From the NCBI GenBank assembly GCA_947625375.1, contig CANQOC010000007.1, positions 1 to 64,000 of the forward strand: a stretch of DNA of 64,000 bases, given 5' to 3'. A program made the translations under genes and the position numbers. A model generated the notes under the pieces. It was not told the DNA's origin, made no database searches, and worked only from the letters and a program-made list of their open reading frames with translations. Below are positions 42,312-51,923 of this stretch, one piece after another (the stretch's first letter is position 1; the number at the start of each line of letters is the position of its first letter). Source of the stretch: an uncultured Clostridia bacterium. Lineage in GTDB: Bacteria > Bacillota > Clostridia > Oscillospirales > Ruminococcaceae.

Positions 42312-42340
42312 TTGACTTTACCTTTCTTATATGATATACT
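42312..42340 (+). promoter_or_regulatory. Promoter of the pyr operon
   Basis: -35 TTGACT (42312-42317), 17-base spacer, -10 TATACT (42335-42340). The leader to pyrC is about 30 bases, too short for a PyrR-type attenuator. Confidence 0.78.
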
Positions 42341-42375
42341 TGCAACAGATTCAGTCCCACGAAAGGAGAAGTCTG

Positions 42376-43545
42376 ATGAATCCCGCTCTTCACGAAAAGC
42401 TGAAAGAGTTAAGCGCCGCCGGACTCATTTCCGGCGGTGAATATACCGTCATTCCCGGTCTTTGCGATGTGCACGTTCATTTCCGCGAGCCGGGATTTTC
42501 TTATAAGGAGACAATCCGCTCGGGGAGCATGGCGGCGGCCGCGGGGGGATATACCGATGTCATGACGATGCCGAACCTAAGTCCCGTCCCCGACTCGGTC
42601 GAAAACCTTGAAGCCGAGCTCGGGATAATCCGGCGGGACGCGGTAATCGGCGTTCACCCTTACGGCGCAATCACCGTCGGCGAAAAGGGAGAATGTCTTT
42701 CGGACATGGCGGGAATGTCGCCGAATGTCGCGGCATTTTCGGACGACGGCCGGGGCGTACAGAGCGCCGAGATGATGGAGGCGGCGATGACCGAGGCAAA
42801 GCGCCTCGGAAAGATTATCGCCGCGCACTGCGAGGTCAATTCCCTCCTCGACGGCGGATACATACACAAGGGCGGATATGCCGCCGCGCACGGTCACAGG
42901 GGGATATCCTCCGAGAGCGAATGGAGGCAGATTGAGCGGGACATATCCCTCTCGAAAAAGACCGGCTGTCCCTATCACGTCTGTCACATATCGACCGCCG
43001 AAAGCGTCGCGCTTATCCGTGCGGCAAAGCGGGACGGCGTCGACATCACCTGTGAAACCGGGCCGCACTACCTTATTCTCGACGACTCCTGTCTTAAAGA
43101 GGACGGGCGGTATAAGATGAACCCGCCGCTTCGCTCGAAGCGGGACCGCGAGGCGCTGATTGAGGGTCTTCTTGACGGCACGGTCGACATGATTGCGACC
43201 GACCACGCGCCGCACTCCGCCGAGGAAAAGTCGCGCGGACTCGAAAAGAGCGCCTTCGGAATCGTCGGTCTCGAAACGGCGTTCCCGCTGATGTACACCC
43301 ACTTTGTGCGCACCGGAATCATCACCCTCGAAAGGCTTGTCGAGCTTATGTCGGACAACCCGCGCAGGCGGTTCAATATCCCGCTCGGCGGCGGATATTC
43401 GGTCTGGAGTCTCGGCGAAGAATACACCGTCGACCCGTCGGAATTTTTGTCAAAAGGCCGCGCGACTCCGTTCGCGGGCGAAAGGCTATTCGGCATAAAC
43501 CTTCTCACCGTCTGCGGCGGAGAGGTTGTATACAGAAAGGATTGA
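42376..43545 (+). CDS. pyrC: Dihydroorotase
   Basis: 389 residues. The zinc-site opening DVHVHFREPG, AAHCEV, HVCHIST and the Asp in MIATDHAPHS mark a class I dihydroorotase, which closes carbamoyl-aspartate to dihydroorotate. AAAGGAGA precedes the ATG at 42376. First gene of pyrCKDFEBI; carAB and pyrR are not in the window. Confidence 0.93.
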   Translation: MNPALHEKLKELSAAGLISGGEYTVIPGLCDVHVHFREPGFSYKETIRSGSMAAAAGGYTDVMTMPNLSPVPDSVENLEAELGIIRRDAVIGVHPYGAITVGEKGECLSDMAGMSPNVAAFSDDGRGVQSAEMMEAAMTEAKRLGKIIAAHCEVNSLLDGGYIHKGGYAAAHGHRGISSESEWRQIERDISLSKKTGCPYHVCHISTAESVALIRAAKRDGVDITCETGPHYLILDDSCLKEDGRYKMNPPLRSKRDREALIEGLLDGTVDMIATDHAPHSAEEKSRGLEKSAFGIVGLETAFPLMYTHFVRTGIITLERLVELMSDNPRRRFNIPLGGGYSVWSLGEEYTVDPSEFLSKGRATPFAGERLFGINLLTVCGGEVVYRKD

Positions 43546-43546
43546 C

Positions 43547-44284
43547 ATGAAAGAGGCAGTTTTTGAAATCACCGAAAATCGCCCGCTGACCGAGAACGTC
43601 TTCAGGATGGTTCTTTCGGGAAAAGAGGCGGAAACGCTCCGCCCGGGGCAGTTTGTGAACATCAGGCTCGACGGACTCTATCTGCGGCGGCCGATATCGG
43701 TCTGCGACGCCGAGGGGGACAGGCTGACGCTTATATATAAGGTTGTCGGAAAGGGCACCGATTTGATGTCGAAGATGACCGGCGGGCGGCTGAGTCTTCT
43801 TGTCGGACTCGGAAACGGATATGACCACGAAAAATCTGGCGGCTCTCCCCTGCTGATTGGCGGAGGGGTCGGCGTCCCGCCGCTCTATATGCTCGCAAAG
43901 GAGCTTAAAAGGTCGGGAAAGGACGTCGGGGTCGTCCTCGGGTTCAGCACCAAATCCGAGGTGTTCTATGAAGACGAATTCCGCGCGCTCGGCTGTTCGG
44001 TGACGGTCGCGACCGCCGACGGGTCATACGGAAAAAAAGGCTTCGTGACCGACGCGCTCCCCGAAAAATACAGCTATGTATATACCTGCGGTCCCGAGCC
44101 GATGCTTCGGGCGGTATACGCGAAAATCACGACCTCGGGGCAGTTCAGCTTTGAGGAGCGAATGGGCTGCGGCTTCGGGGCGTGCATGGGCTGCAGCTGT
44201 AAAACCGTCACGGGATATAAGCGAATCTGCCGCGACGGTCCGGTTCTTGAAAAGGAGGAGATTTTATGGCAGACACAAGGGTGA
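43547..44284 (+). CDS. pyrK: Dihydroorotate dehydrogenase electron transfer subunit
   Basis: 245 residues. FAD site LRRPISVCDAEGD, NAD site GGGVGVPPLYMLAKEL, and C-terminal 2Fe-2S cysteines in GCGFGACMGCSCK with ICRDGPV. It passes electrons from PyrD to NAD+. The end overlaps pyrD by 19 bases. Confidence 0.93.
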   Translation: MKEAVFEITENRPLTENVFRMVLSGKEAETLRPGQFVNIRLDGLYLRRPISVCDAEGDRLTLIYKVVGKGTDLMSKMTGGRLSLLVGLGNGYDHEKSGGSPLLIGGGVGVPPLYMLAKELKRSGKDVGVVLGFSTKSEVFYEDEFRALGCSVTVATADGSYGKKGFVTDALPEKYSYVYTCGPEPMLRAVYAKITTSGQFSFEERMGCGFGACMGCSCKTVTGYKRICRDGPVLEKEEILWQTQG

Positions 44285-45177
44285 ACCTCTGCGGAATCGA
44301 GCTTTCAAACCCGATTATCCCCGCGAGCGGCACTTTCGGCTACGGCTATGAATTCGCCGAGCTTTATGACATAAACGTCCTCGGGAGCTTTTCATTCAAG
44401 GGCACTACCCGCGAACCCCGCTTCGGAAACCCGACCCCGCGGATTGCAGAAACGCCGTCGGGAATGTTGAACGCCGTCGGACTCCAGAATCCGGGCGTCG
44501 AAAAGGTCATCTCGGAGGAGCTTCCGAGGATGAGCCGTGTCTTTCACAAAAAGGTCATGGCGAATGTCAGCGGATTTTCGGTCGACGACTATGTCTATAC
44601 CGCGTCGAGGCTGTCCGAATGTGAACAGGTCGGGTGGATTGAGCTGAATATAAGCTGTCCGAACGTCCACGGCGGCGGAATGAGCTTCGGCACCGACCCG
44701 AAATCCGCCTCGGAGGTCACGGCGGCGGTCAGAAGAGCGGTCAGAAAGCCGCTTATCGTAAAGCTGACCCCGAATGTCGGGGACATCGCCGAGATGGCTC
44801 TCGCCTGTGAATCCGCGGGTGCGGACGGCATAAGCCTTATAAACACGCTTCTGGGAATGAGAATCGACCTGAGAAAGCGCCGTCCGCTCCTGAAGAACAC
44901 GACCGGCGGACTCTCGGGACCGGCGGTATTCCCTGTGGCGCTGAGAATGGTGTATCAGACCGCGAAGGCGGTAAAAATTCCGGTCGTCGGAATGGGCGGA
45001 GTCGCGAGCGCCGAAGACGTCATCGAGATGATGCTCGCCGGGGCGACGGCGGTCGAGGTCGGCGCCGAAAACCTCGTCAATCCATACGCCTGCCGCGACA
45101 TCGTCGAAGCGCTTCCGGGCGCGATGGAAAAATACGGAATAAATAAATTGACCGATATAATAGGAGGGGCACTTTAA
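44266..45177 (+). CDS. pyrD: Dihydroorotate dehydrogenase, class 1B catalytic subunit
   Basis: 303 residues. The active Cys lies in IELNISCPNVHGG; PLIVKLTPNV and VGMGGVASAEDVIEMMLAGA form the FMN site. Class 1B enzymes need PyrK, encoded directly upstream. The start overlaps pyrK and the stop shares one base with the pyrF start. Confidence 0.95.
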   Translation: MADTRVNLCGIELSNPIIPASGTFGYGYEFAELYDINVLGSFSFKGTTREPRFGNPTPRIAETPSGMLNAVGLQNPGVEKVISEELPRMSRVFHKKVMANVSGFSVDDYVYTASRLSECEQVGWIELNISCPNVHGGGMSFGTDPKSASEVTAAVRRAVRKPLIVKLTPNVGDIAEMALACESAGADGISLINTLLGMRIDLRKRRPLLKNTTGGLSGPAVFPVALRMVYQTAKAVKIPVVGMGGVASAEDVIEMMLAGATAVEVGAENLVNPYACRDIVEALPGAMEKYGINKLTDIIGGAL

Positions 45178-45875
45178 TGGGAAAAGACGTTATCATCGCC
45201 TGCGACTTTTCGAGCGGAGAAAAGACGCTCGAATTCCTCGACCGCTTCAAGGGGAGGAAGCCGTTCGTGAAAATCGGCATGGAGCTCTACTATGCCGAGG
45301 GTCCGTCAATCGTAGAAAAAATCAAAAACCGGGGGCATAAAATCTTCCTCGATTTAAAGCTCCACGACATTCCGAACACCGTTAATAAAGCGATGTCGGT
45401 GCTGTCGCGGCTCGACGTCGACATGACTAATCTTCACGCCTCCGGCGGGTCTCAGATGATGAAGGCGGCGCTCGAGGGACTGACCCGCCCCGACGGCTCG
45501 CGCCCGATTCTTATCGCGGTGACGCAGCTGACCTCGACCGATTCGGCGACTCTCAGGGACGAATTACTGATAGAAACTCCGATGGCGGAGACGGTGAAGA
45601 GATACGCCGAAAACGCGAAGAATTCGGGACTTGACGGCGTCGTCTGCTCCCCTCTCGAGGCCGAGGCGGTTCACGGATACTGCGGTGCAAAATTCCTGAC
45701 CGTGACCCCCGGGGTCCGCTTTACCGACGGCGACATCGGCGACCAGAAGCGGGTCATGACCCCGGCGGAAGCAAAGAAAGCCGGCTCGGACTATATCGTC
45801 GTGGGCCGTCCGATTACAGCCGCGGAAGACCCCGTCGCGGCGTATGAGAGATGCGTAAAAGATTTCGTAGATTAA
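45177..45875 (+). CDS. pyrF: Orotidine 5'-phosphate decarboxylase
   Basis: 232 residues. The catalytic block FLDLKLHDIPNTV holds the Lys/Asp charge network; TPGVRF and VVGRPITAAEDP bind the phosphate. It makes UMP from OMP. Confidence 0.95.
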   Translation: MGKDVIIACDFSSGEKTLEFLDRFKGRKPFVKIGMELYYAEGPSIVEKIKNRGHKIFLDLKLHDIPNTVNKAMSVLSRLDVDMTNLHASGGSQMMKAALEGLTRPDGSRPILIAVTQLTSTDSATLRDELLIETPMAETVKRYAENAKNSGLDGVVCSPLEAEAVHGYCGAKFLTVTPGVRFTDGDIGDQKRVMTPAEAKKAGSDYIVVGRPITAAEDPVAAYERCVKDFVD

Positions 45876-45894
45876 ATATTTCGGAGGAGATACA

Positions 45895-46551
45895 ATGGAG
45901 AGCTACAAGAGAGAATTCATCAATTTTCTGAAGGACGCCGGAGTCCTTAAGTTCGGCGACTTCACCGCGAAGAGCGGCCGCAAAATCCCCTATTTCATCA
46001 ATGCCGGCGACATCAAGACCGGGGAACAGATTGCGCGGCTCGGCGAGTTCTATGCCCGGGCATATTCCGAGCACGTCGGGAAAAAGCGCTGCGTCCTCTT
46101 CGGTCCGGCATATAAGGGTATCCCGATTGCGGTTTCGAGCGCCGTTGCGCTGTCGAAAATAGGAATCGACGCGCCGTTCTTCTTCAACCGCAAGGAGGCC
46201 AAGGACCACGGCGAGGGCGGCGTCCTTGTCGGATATGTCCCGAATGAGGGCGAGGAAATCGTCATCACCGAGGACGTTATAACCGCCGGGACCGCGATTC
46301 GCGAGAGCATGGAAATCCTTAAGGCCGTCGAGGGGGCAAAGGTCGCGGCATGTCTTATCATGGTTGACAGATGCGAAAAAGGGCGCACCGAAAAGTCGGC
46401 GATGAGCGAAATCGAGGAGGAATTCGGCTTCCCGGTTTACTCGGTCGTCAACGTGTACGACATCATCGAATACCTTGAGGAAGACCCCGCGAACGCCGAA
46501 AACGTCGAGAGAATAAAAAATTACCTTAAAGTGAACGGAGCCGAAAGATGA
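45895..46551 (+). CDS. pyrE: Orotate phosphoribosyltransferase
   Basis: 218 residues. The PRPP site is [28 protein letters not shown] and [15 protein letters not shown] form the orotate loop. It joins orotate and PRPP to OMP. GGAGGAG lies before the ATG; the stop overlaps pyrB. Confidence 0.95.
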   Translation: MESYKREFINFLKDAGVLKFGDFTAKSGRKIPYFINAGDIKTGEQIARLGEFYARAYSEHVGKKRCVLFGPAYKGIPIAVSSAVALSKIGIDAPFFFNRKEAKDHGEGGVLVGYVPNEGEEIVITEDVITAGTAIRESMEILKAVEGAKVAACLIMVDRCEKGRTEKSAMSEIEEEFGFPVYSVVNVYDIIEYLEEDPANAENVERIKNYLKVNGAER

Positions 46552-47474
46552 GAAGCCTTATTGATATCTTAGAGCTGTCGGTCGACGAAATTGAAGAGCT
46601 TATTTCGACCGCAAACGACATTATCGCGAACCCCGCGAAATACTCCGAGAAGTGCCGCGGCAAAAAGCTTGCGACGCTGTTCTTCGAGCCGTCGACCCGC
46701 ACAAGGCTGAGCTTTGAGGCGGCGATGTATGAGCTCGGCGGAAACGTCCTCGGATTCTCGGAGGCACAGTCGTCGTCGGCGTCGAAGGGAGAAAGCGTCG
46801 CCGACACCGTCAAGGTCGTCAGCTGCTATGCCGACATAATCGCGATGCGCCACCCGAAGGAGGGCGCGCCGCTCGTTGCGTCGCTCAACGCGACCGTCCC
46901 GGTCATCAACGCCGGCGACGGGGGGCACTTTCACCCGACACAGACCCTCGCCGACCTCCTCACAATCCAGCGCGAAAAGGGCGGATTCAACAACCTCACC
47001 GTCGGATTCTGCGGCGACCTTAAATTCGGCAGGACGGTCCACTCGCTGATTAACGCCCTTTCGAGATATAAGGGGCTAAAGGTCGTGCTCATCTCGCCGG
47101 AGGAGCTTAAGCTCCCGAGCTACGTCAAGAGCGAGGTCCTTAAGCCGGCGGGGATTGAATATGTCCAGACGACGAGCCTCGAGGACGTCATGCCCGAGCT
47201 CGACATTCTCTATATGACGAGGGTCCAGCGCGAGAGGTTCTTCAACGAGGAGGATTATTTAAGGCTGAAGGACAGCTATATCCTGACCCCGGACAAGCTT
47301 ATCAACGCTAAACCCGACCTTTCAATCATGCACCCGCTGCCGAGGGTCAACGAAATCTCGGTCGAAATCGACAGGGACCCGAGGGCGTGCTACTTCAAAC
47401 AGGTGCTCAACGGAAAATATATCAGAATGGCGCTTATATTAAAGCTGCTCAAAGAAGCCGGCAGTATTGACTGA
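46548..47474 (+). CDS. pyrB: Aspartate carbamoyltransferase catalytic chain
   Basis: 308 residues. Carbamoyl-phosphate site [15 protein letters not shown], second block [11 protein letters not shown] and [21 protein letters not shown] near the end. It is paired with a regulatory chain gene directly downstream, so an E. coli-like allosteric complex is likely. Confidence 0.95.
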   Translation: MRSLIDILELSVDEIEELISTANDIIANPAKYSEKCRGKKLATLFFEPSTRTRLSFEAAMYELGGNVLGFSEAQSSSASKGESVADTVKVVSCYADIIAMRHPKEGAPLVASLNATVPVINAGDGGHFHPTQTLADLLTIQREKGGFNNLTVGFCGDLKFGRTVHSLINALSRYKGLKVVLISPEELKLPSYVKSEVLKPAGIEYVQTTSLEDVMPELDILYMTRVQRERFFNEEDYLRLKDSYILTPDKLINAKPDLSIMHPLPRVNEISVEIDRDPRACYFKQVLNGKYIRMALILKLLKEAGSID

Positions 47475-47485
47475 GGAGGACGGAT

Positions 47486-47902
47486 ATGAACATTGATTCA
47501 ATCAAGAACGGAATCGTCATCGACCACATTCCCGCCGGGCGCGGAATGAAGCTGTATGAGCTTTTGGGACTCGGAAAGCTCGACTGCCCGGTCGCAATCA
47601 TCAAGAACGCGAACAGCTCGGCGATGGGAAGAAAAGACATCATCAAAATCGACGCGGATATCCCCGTGAACCTCGACATAATCGGCTATGTCTCCCCGAA
47701 CGTCACGATTAACATCATCCGCGACGGAAAGCTTTGCGAGAAGAAGTCGATCGGCCTGCCGACGACGCTGACTAACGTGATAAAGTGCAAGAATCCCCGC
47801 TGCATCACCTCGACCGAGCAGGAGCTGGCGCACGTTTTTCGGCTCGAAAGCGCCGAGGGGCGGGTTTACCGCTGCATATACTGCGACACAAAGGCGGATT
47901 GA
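47486..47902 (+). CDS. pyrI: Aspartate carbamoyltransferase regulatory chain
   Basis: 138 residues. N-terminal nucleotide-binding domain (GIVIDHIPAGRGMKLYELLGL) and C-terminal zinc domain with four cysteines (CKNPRC and CIYC). It binds nucleotides and tunes PyrB. It is shorter at the N-terminus than E. coli PyrI. Last gene of the pyr operon. Confidence 0.93.
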   Translation: MNIDSIKNGIVIDHIPAGRGMKLYELLGLGKLDCPVAIIKNANSSAMGRKDIIKIDADIPVNLDIIGYVSPNVTINIIRDGKLCEKKSIGLPTTLTNVIKCKNPRCITSTEQELAHVFRLESAEGRVYRCIYCDTKAD

Positions 47903-47958
47903 GTCGGTTTTTCGGCATATGCCCCAATTAAAGCCTGTTTATGACAGCTTTTTTTGGT

Positions 47959-47987
47959 TTGACTTTAGTCCGCGCGGGTGGTATACT
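47959..47987 (+). promoter_or_regulatory. Promoter of the purine operon
   Basis: -35 TTGACT (47959-47964), 17-base spacer, -10 TATACT (47982-47987). Transcription would begin just before the riboswitch. Confidence 0.8.
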
Positions 47988-48001
47988 TTATATATAAGAT
48001 G

Positions 48002-48073
48002 TGCCTTACGACTGACGGATAATCGCGGAAGACCGCGGTGGAGTAAGGTTACCCGAAGCCGACCGTCTGGGCG
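48002..48073 (+). promoter_or_regulatory. ZTP (pfl) riboswitch ahead of purE
   Basis: The sequence fits the pfl motif. Stem P1 pairs CCTTAC (48004-48009) with GTAAGG (48043-48048). CGACTGACGG, an inner hairpin CGCGG...CCGCG and GTGGAG follow in order, then the conserved 3' block GCCGACCGTCTGGGC (48058-48072). The riboswitch senses ZMP/ZTP, which build up when 10-formyl-tetrahydrofolate is short. Here it precedes a terminator and the purine genes, which include two formyl-transfer steps and glyA, so ligand binding should switch them on. Confidence 0.85.
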
Positions 48074-48110
48074 CACTTAAGCTTTTTGCTTAGGCGCCCT
48101 TTTGCTTTTT
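48069..48110 (+). terminator. Riboswitch-controlled terminator
   Basis: Stem GGGCGCACTTAAGC / GCTTAGGCGCCC with loop TTTTT, followed by TTTTGCTTTTT. Its 5' arm overlaps the riboswitch 3' block (CTGGGC), so ligand-bound and terminator folds exclude each other. Confidence 0.88.
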
Positions 48111-48143
48111 CAGAATAAAGTATTAAAACTAAGGAGAAAAGCG

Positions 48144-48641
48144 ATGAAAAAAGTTGGAATTATCATGGGAAGCGACAGCGACCTCCCGATTCTCCGCAAG
48201 ACCGCGTCAACCCTTAAGTCACTCGGAATCCCCTATGAGACACACGTCTACTCGGCGCACAGAACGCCCGCCGAGGCGCGCGACTTTGCGGTATCGGCGC
48301 GGAGCAAGGGGTTCGGGGTCATTATCTGCGCGGCGGGAATGGCGGCGCACCTTGCGGGTGCGATTGCCGCGAACACAACCCTGCCGGTAATCGGCATACC
48401 CTGCAAATCGAACACATTGGACGGCATTGACGCCCTTCTTGCGACAGTGATGATGCCCTCGGGAATCCCGGTGGCAACGGTCGCCATAGACGGCGGAGTC
48501 AATGCCGCGCTTTTAGCGGCGCAAATCCTCGCGGTCGAGGACGCATCGCTCGCCGAAAAGCTCGACAATAAGCGCATAAGCGACGCCGAAGCCGTCCTTA
48601 AAAAAGACGCTTCGATTGCCGAGCGGATTGAAGAACAGTAA
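48144..48641 (+). CDS. purE: N5-carboxyaminoimidazole ribonucleotide mutase
   Basis: 165 residues. [10 protein letters not shown] and [12 protein letters not shown] are the class I PurE signatures. This class normally needs PurK to make its substrate; no purK is seen in the window. AAGGAGAAAAGCG precedes the ATG. First gene of the operon. Confidence 0.95.
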   Translation: MKKVGIIMGSDSDLPILRKTASTLKSLGIPYETHVYSAHRTPAEARDFAVSARSKGFGVIICAAGMAAHLAGAIAANTTLPVIGIPCKSNTLDGIDALLATVMMPSGIPVATVAIDGGVNAALLAAQILAVEDASLAEKLDNKRISDAEAVLKKDASIAERIEEQ

Positions 48642-48683
48642 TCAAAGGCAATTATATATAATTACGCAACAGGAGGAATCACC

Positions 48684-49394
48684 ATGGAAAAAACGGTTCA
48701 GCTTTACGAAGGAAAGGCAAAGAAGGTCTTTGCGACCGAAGACCCCAATCTCGTCATCGTCTCTTATAAGGACGACGCAACCGCCCTCGACGGTCTCAAA
48801 AAGGGCACCATCGCCGGCAAGGGCGCAATCAACAACAGAATGTCGAACTATATCATGAAGCTCCTCGAAAAGAACAGTGTCCCGACGCACCTCGTCGAAG
48901 AGCTCAACGACCGCGAGACGGTCGTGAAAAAGGTCTCGATTGTCCCGCTCGAGGTCATCATCAGGAACATCTCGGCCGGAAGCTTTGCGAAGCGCTACGG
49001 CGTCGAGGAGGGAATCGTCTTCGCCGAGCCGACGATTGAATTCTCTTATAAGAACGACGACCTCCACGACCCCCTCATCAACAGCTATCACGCCGTCGCC
49101 CTCGGACTCGCGACAAAGTCAGAAATCGAAGAAATCAAGGCTATGGCATTCAAAGTCAACGAGGTCATGAAGGAATATTTCAAGGGTCTCGGGGTCACGC
49201 TCGTCGACTTCAAGCTCGAATTCGGAAAGACCGCCGACGGAAAAATCGTCCTCGCCGACGAAATTTCTCCCGACACCTGCCGCTTCTGGGATTCAAAGAC
49301 CAACGAAAAGCTCGATAAGGACCGCTTCCGCCGCGATATGGGCGGAGTTGAGGACGCATACAACGAAATGATGCGCCGCGTTTTCGGAGAATAA
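48684..49394 (+). CDS. purC: SAICAR synthetase
   Basis: 236 residues. LYEGKAKKVF, PLEVIIRNISAGSFAKR and DFKLEFG are family blocks; DEISPDTCRFWD is the ATP/Mg site. It joins aspartate to CAIR. AGGAGG precedes the ATG. Confidence 0.96.
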   Translation: MEKTVQLYEGKAKKVFATEDPNLVIVSYKDDATALDGLKKGTIAGKGAINNRMSNYIMKLLEKNSVPTHLVEELNDRETVVKKVSIVPLEVIIRNISAGSFAKRYGVEEGIVFAEPTIEFSYKNDDLHDPLINSYHAVALGLATKSEIEEIKAMAFKVNEVMKEYFKGLGVTLVDFKLEFGKTADGKIVLADEISPDTCRFWDSKTNEKLDKDRFRRDMGGVEDAYNEMMRRVFGE

Positions 49395-49414
49395 TCCGCC
49401 GAAAGAGGAGTTTT

Positions 49415-50863
49415 ATGGAAAATGTAATTCATGAAGAATGTGGCGTCTTCGGGGTATTCTCCCCCGACACCAAGGATGTCGCCTCGCTTTGCTACTACGG
49501 CCTCTTCGCCCTCCAGCACAGGGGACAGGAGTCTGCCGGAATCGTCGTCAACGACGACGGCGTTTTTAACTATCTCAAGGACACCGGCCTTGTGAGTCAG
49601 ATATTTGATGCCGAGCGGCTTTCAAAGCTCGGTCCCGGAAACATGGCTGTCGGTCACGTCAGATACGGCACCACCGGCAGCGGCGACCGCAAGAACGCAC
49701 AGCCGATTGTCGTTAATCACCTTAAAGGAAACATGGCCTTGGCGCACAATGGAAACCTCGTCAACTCGTATGAGCTCAGGACCGAGCTCGAGGAACAGGG
49801 TTCGATTTTTCACTCCACCTCCGACACCGAGGTCATCGCCTATGTCATCACAAAAGAGCGGCTTCACACCAAGAACATCGAGGACGCGGTATGCGAGGCT
49901 TTGGGGCGGCTCGAGGGCGCCTACTCGCTGATTATCATGTCGCCGTCGAAGCTTATCGCCGCCCGCGACCCGCACGGCTTCCGTCCCCTTTGCTACGGAC
50001 AGCGCGACGACGGTACATATATTATCGCCTCCGAGACCTGTGCGCTCGACGCCGTAAACGCGCGGTTTATCCGCGAAATCGAGCCGGGCGAGGTCGTCAC
50101 CATAACGAAGGACGGGATTAAGTCCAACCGCGAGCACTGCGGCGGGAAAAAGTCGTTCTGTGTCTTCGAGTACCTCTATATCGCGCGGCCGGATTCAATC
50201 TGTGAGGGCTGCTCGGTCCATGCCGCAAGAATCAGGGCCGGCGAGCTTCTTGCCGAGGCATATCCGATTGACGCCGACATCGTCGTCGGCGTGCCGGACA
50301 GCGGAACCGACGCTGCAATCGGATATTCCCACCGCTCGGGGATTCCCTATGACATCGGACTCATCAAGAACAAGTACATCGGGCGGACCTTCATCGCCCC
50401 CGCACAGGGTCTTCGCGAAGAGATGGTCTCGATAAAGCTCAACGTCGTCAGACCGGTCATCGAGGGAAAGAGAGTCATTCTCGTCGACGACTCGATTGTC
50501 CGCGGCACCACCTGCGCAAAAATCGTCAAGCGGCTCCGCGAGGGCGGCGCGGCCGAGGTCCATCTTCTGTCATCGGCGCCGAAATACCTCAACCCCTGTT
50601 ACTACGGCGTCGACATCGACACGCGCGAAACGCTTATTGCCGCGAATCACCCGACCGAGGAGATTGCGAAAATCGTCGGCGCGGATTCGATTCACTTCCT
50701 AAGCATCGAGGACGTAAAGAAGATTACCGGCGGCGACGGCACCGGATTCTGCTATGCCTGCTTCGACGGACTTTATCCCACAAAGACGCCGACAAACGCC
50801 GAAAAGAGCCGTTTTGAAAGAAAAATAAGCACCAACCCGAAATTTGCTGACAGATATAAGTGA
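49415..50863 (+). CDS. purF: Amidophosphoribosyltransferase
   Basis: 482 residues. The first 8 residues are probably removed to expose Cys9 (EECGVFGV) as the glutaminase nucleophile. The PRPP site is VILVDDSIVRGTT. Cysteines in FCVFEYLY, NPCYYG and GFCYACFDG suggest the 4Fe-4S form known from Bacillus. It commits PRPP to purine synthesis. Confidence 0.96.
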   Translation: MENVIHEECGVFGVFSPDTKDVASLCYYGLFALQHRGQESAGIVVNDDGVFNYLKDTGLVSQIFDAERLSKLGPGNMAVGHVRYGTTGSGDRKNAQPIVVNHLKGNMALAHNGNLVNSYELRTELEEQGSIFHSTSDTEVIAYVITKERLHTKNIEDAVCEALGRLEGAYSLIIMSPSKLIAARDPHGFRPLCYGQRDDGTYIIASETCALDAVNARFIREIEPGEVVTITKDGIKSNREHCGGKKSFCVFEYLYIARPDSICEGCSVHAARIRAGELLAEAYPIDADIVVGVPDSGTDAAIGYSHRSGIPYDIGLIKNKYIGRTFIAPAQGLREEMVSIKLNVVRPVIEGKRVILVDDSIVRGTTCAKIVKRLREGGAAEVHLLSSAPKYLNPCYYGVDIDTRETLIAANHPTEEIAKIVGADSIHFLSIEDVKKITGGDGTGFCYACFDGLYPTKTPTNAEKSRFERKISTNPKFADRYK

Positions 50864-50871
50864 GGTAACTT

Positions 50872-51912
50872 ATGGAAAAGAGTTTTTCTGAGAGCTACAG
50901 AAGCGCGGGAGTCGACATCACCGCGGGATACCGCTCGGTCGAGCTGATGAAGGCCGACATAAAGCGCACCGCGACCGGCGGCGAGGTCTCTGGAATAGGC
51001 GGCTTCGGCGGTCTCTTCCTCCCCGACCTCTCGGGAATGAAGGAGCCGGTTTTGGTCAGCGGCACCGACGGCGTCGGAACAAAAATCGCCCTCGCGATTA
51101 TGCTCGACAAACACGACACCGTCGGCATCGACTGCGTCGCGATGTGCGTGAACGACATCATCTGCTGCGGCGCAAAGCCTCTGTTCTTCCTCGACTACAT
51201 CGCCTGCGGACAAAACGTCCCCGAGAAGATTGCCGCAATCGTAAAGGGCGTATGCGACGGCTGCGTCGACGCCGGCTGTTCCCTCATCGGCGGCGAGACC
51301 GCCGAGCACCCGGGAATGATGCCGAAGGAGGACTATGACCTTGCGGGGTACTGCACCGGCATCGTCGACAGGGAAAAGATTATCGACAACACGACTATGA
51401 CCGTCGGCGACGCGGTAATCGCGCTCCCCTCTTCGGGAGTTCACTCGAACGGCTTTTCGCTCATAAGAAAGGCGCTCGACATCCAAAACGCCGACCTTCG
51501 CTCGCCCGTCCCCGAGCTCGGCGGAAAGAGCCTCGGCGAAACCTTGCTGACTCCGACTAAGATTTATGTCAGGCCGGTGCTCCGGCTTCTTGACGAAGTG
51601 AGCGTCAGGGGGATATCGCACATCACCGGCGGCGGGTTCTATGAAAATATCCCGAGGAGTATTCCCGACGGACTCTGTGCGAAAATCGACAAGTCCGCGC
51701 TCAGGATTCCGCCGATATTCGGACTGATTCGCGAAAAGGGAAATATCCCCGAGCGCGATATGTTCAACACCTTTAACATGGGCGTCGGAATGAGCGTCGT
51801 CGTCCCGAGGGAGAGCGCCGAGCGCTCGCTCGAAATCCTCAAGGACAGCGGGATTGACGCATATGTCATCGGCGAAATCGTCGCCGGTGAGGACAAGATT
51901 GTGATAGAATAA
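50872..51912 (+). CDS. purM: AIR synthetase
   Basis: 346 residues. Family blocks GTDGVGTKIALA, CVNDIICCGAKPLFFLDY and GGETAEHPGMM; ITGGGFYENIPR in the C-terminal domain. It closes FGAM to aminoimidazole ribonucleotide with ATP. Confidence 0.96.
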   Translation: MEKSFSESYRSAGVDITAGYRSVELMKADIKRTATGGEVSGIGGFGGLFLPDLSGMKEPVLVSGTDGVGTKIALAIMLDKHDTVGIDCVAMCVNDIICCGAKPLFFLDYIACGQNVPEKIAAIVKGVCDGCVDAGCSLIGGETAEHPGMMPKEDYDLAGYCTGIVDREKIIDNTTMTVGDAVIALPSSGVHSNGFSLIRKALDIQNADLRSPVPELGGKSLGETLLTPTKIYVRPVLRLLDEVSVRGISHITGGGFYENIPRSIPDGLCAKIDKSALRIPPIFGLIREKGNIPERDMFNTFNMGVGMSVVVPRESAERSLEILKDSGIDAYVIGEIVAGEDKIVIE

Positions 51913-51923
51913 GCGGGTGCGTT

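Noticed and set aside
42341..42375. PyrR attenuator ahead of the pyr operon
   Set aside because: The leader is only about 30 bases and cannot hold anti-terminator and terminator hairpins.
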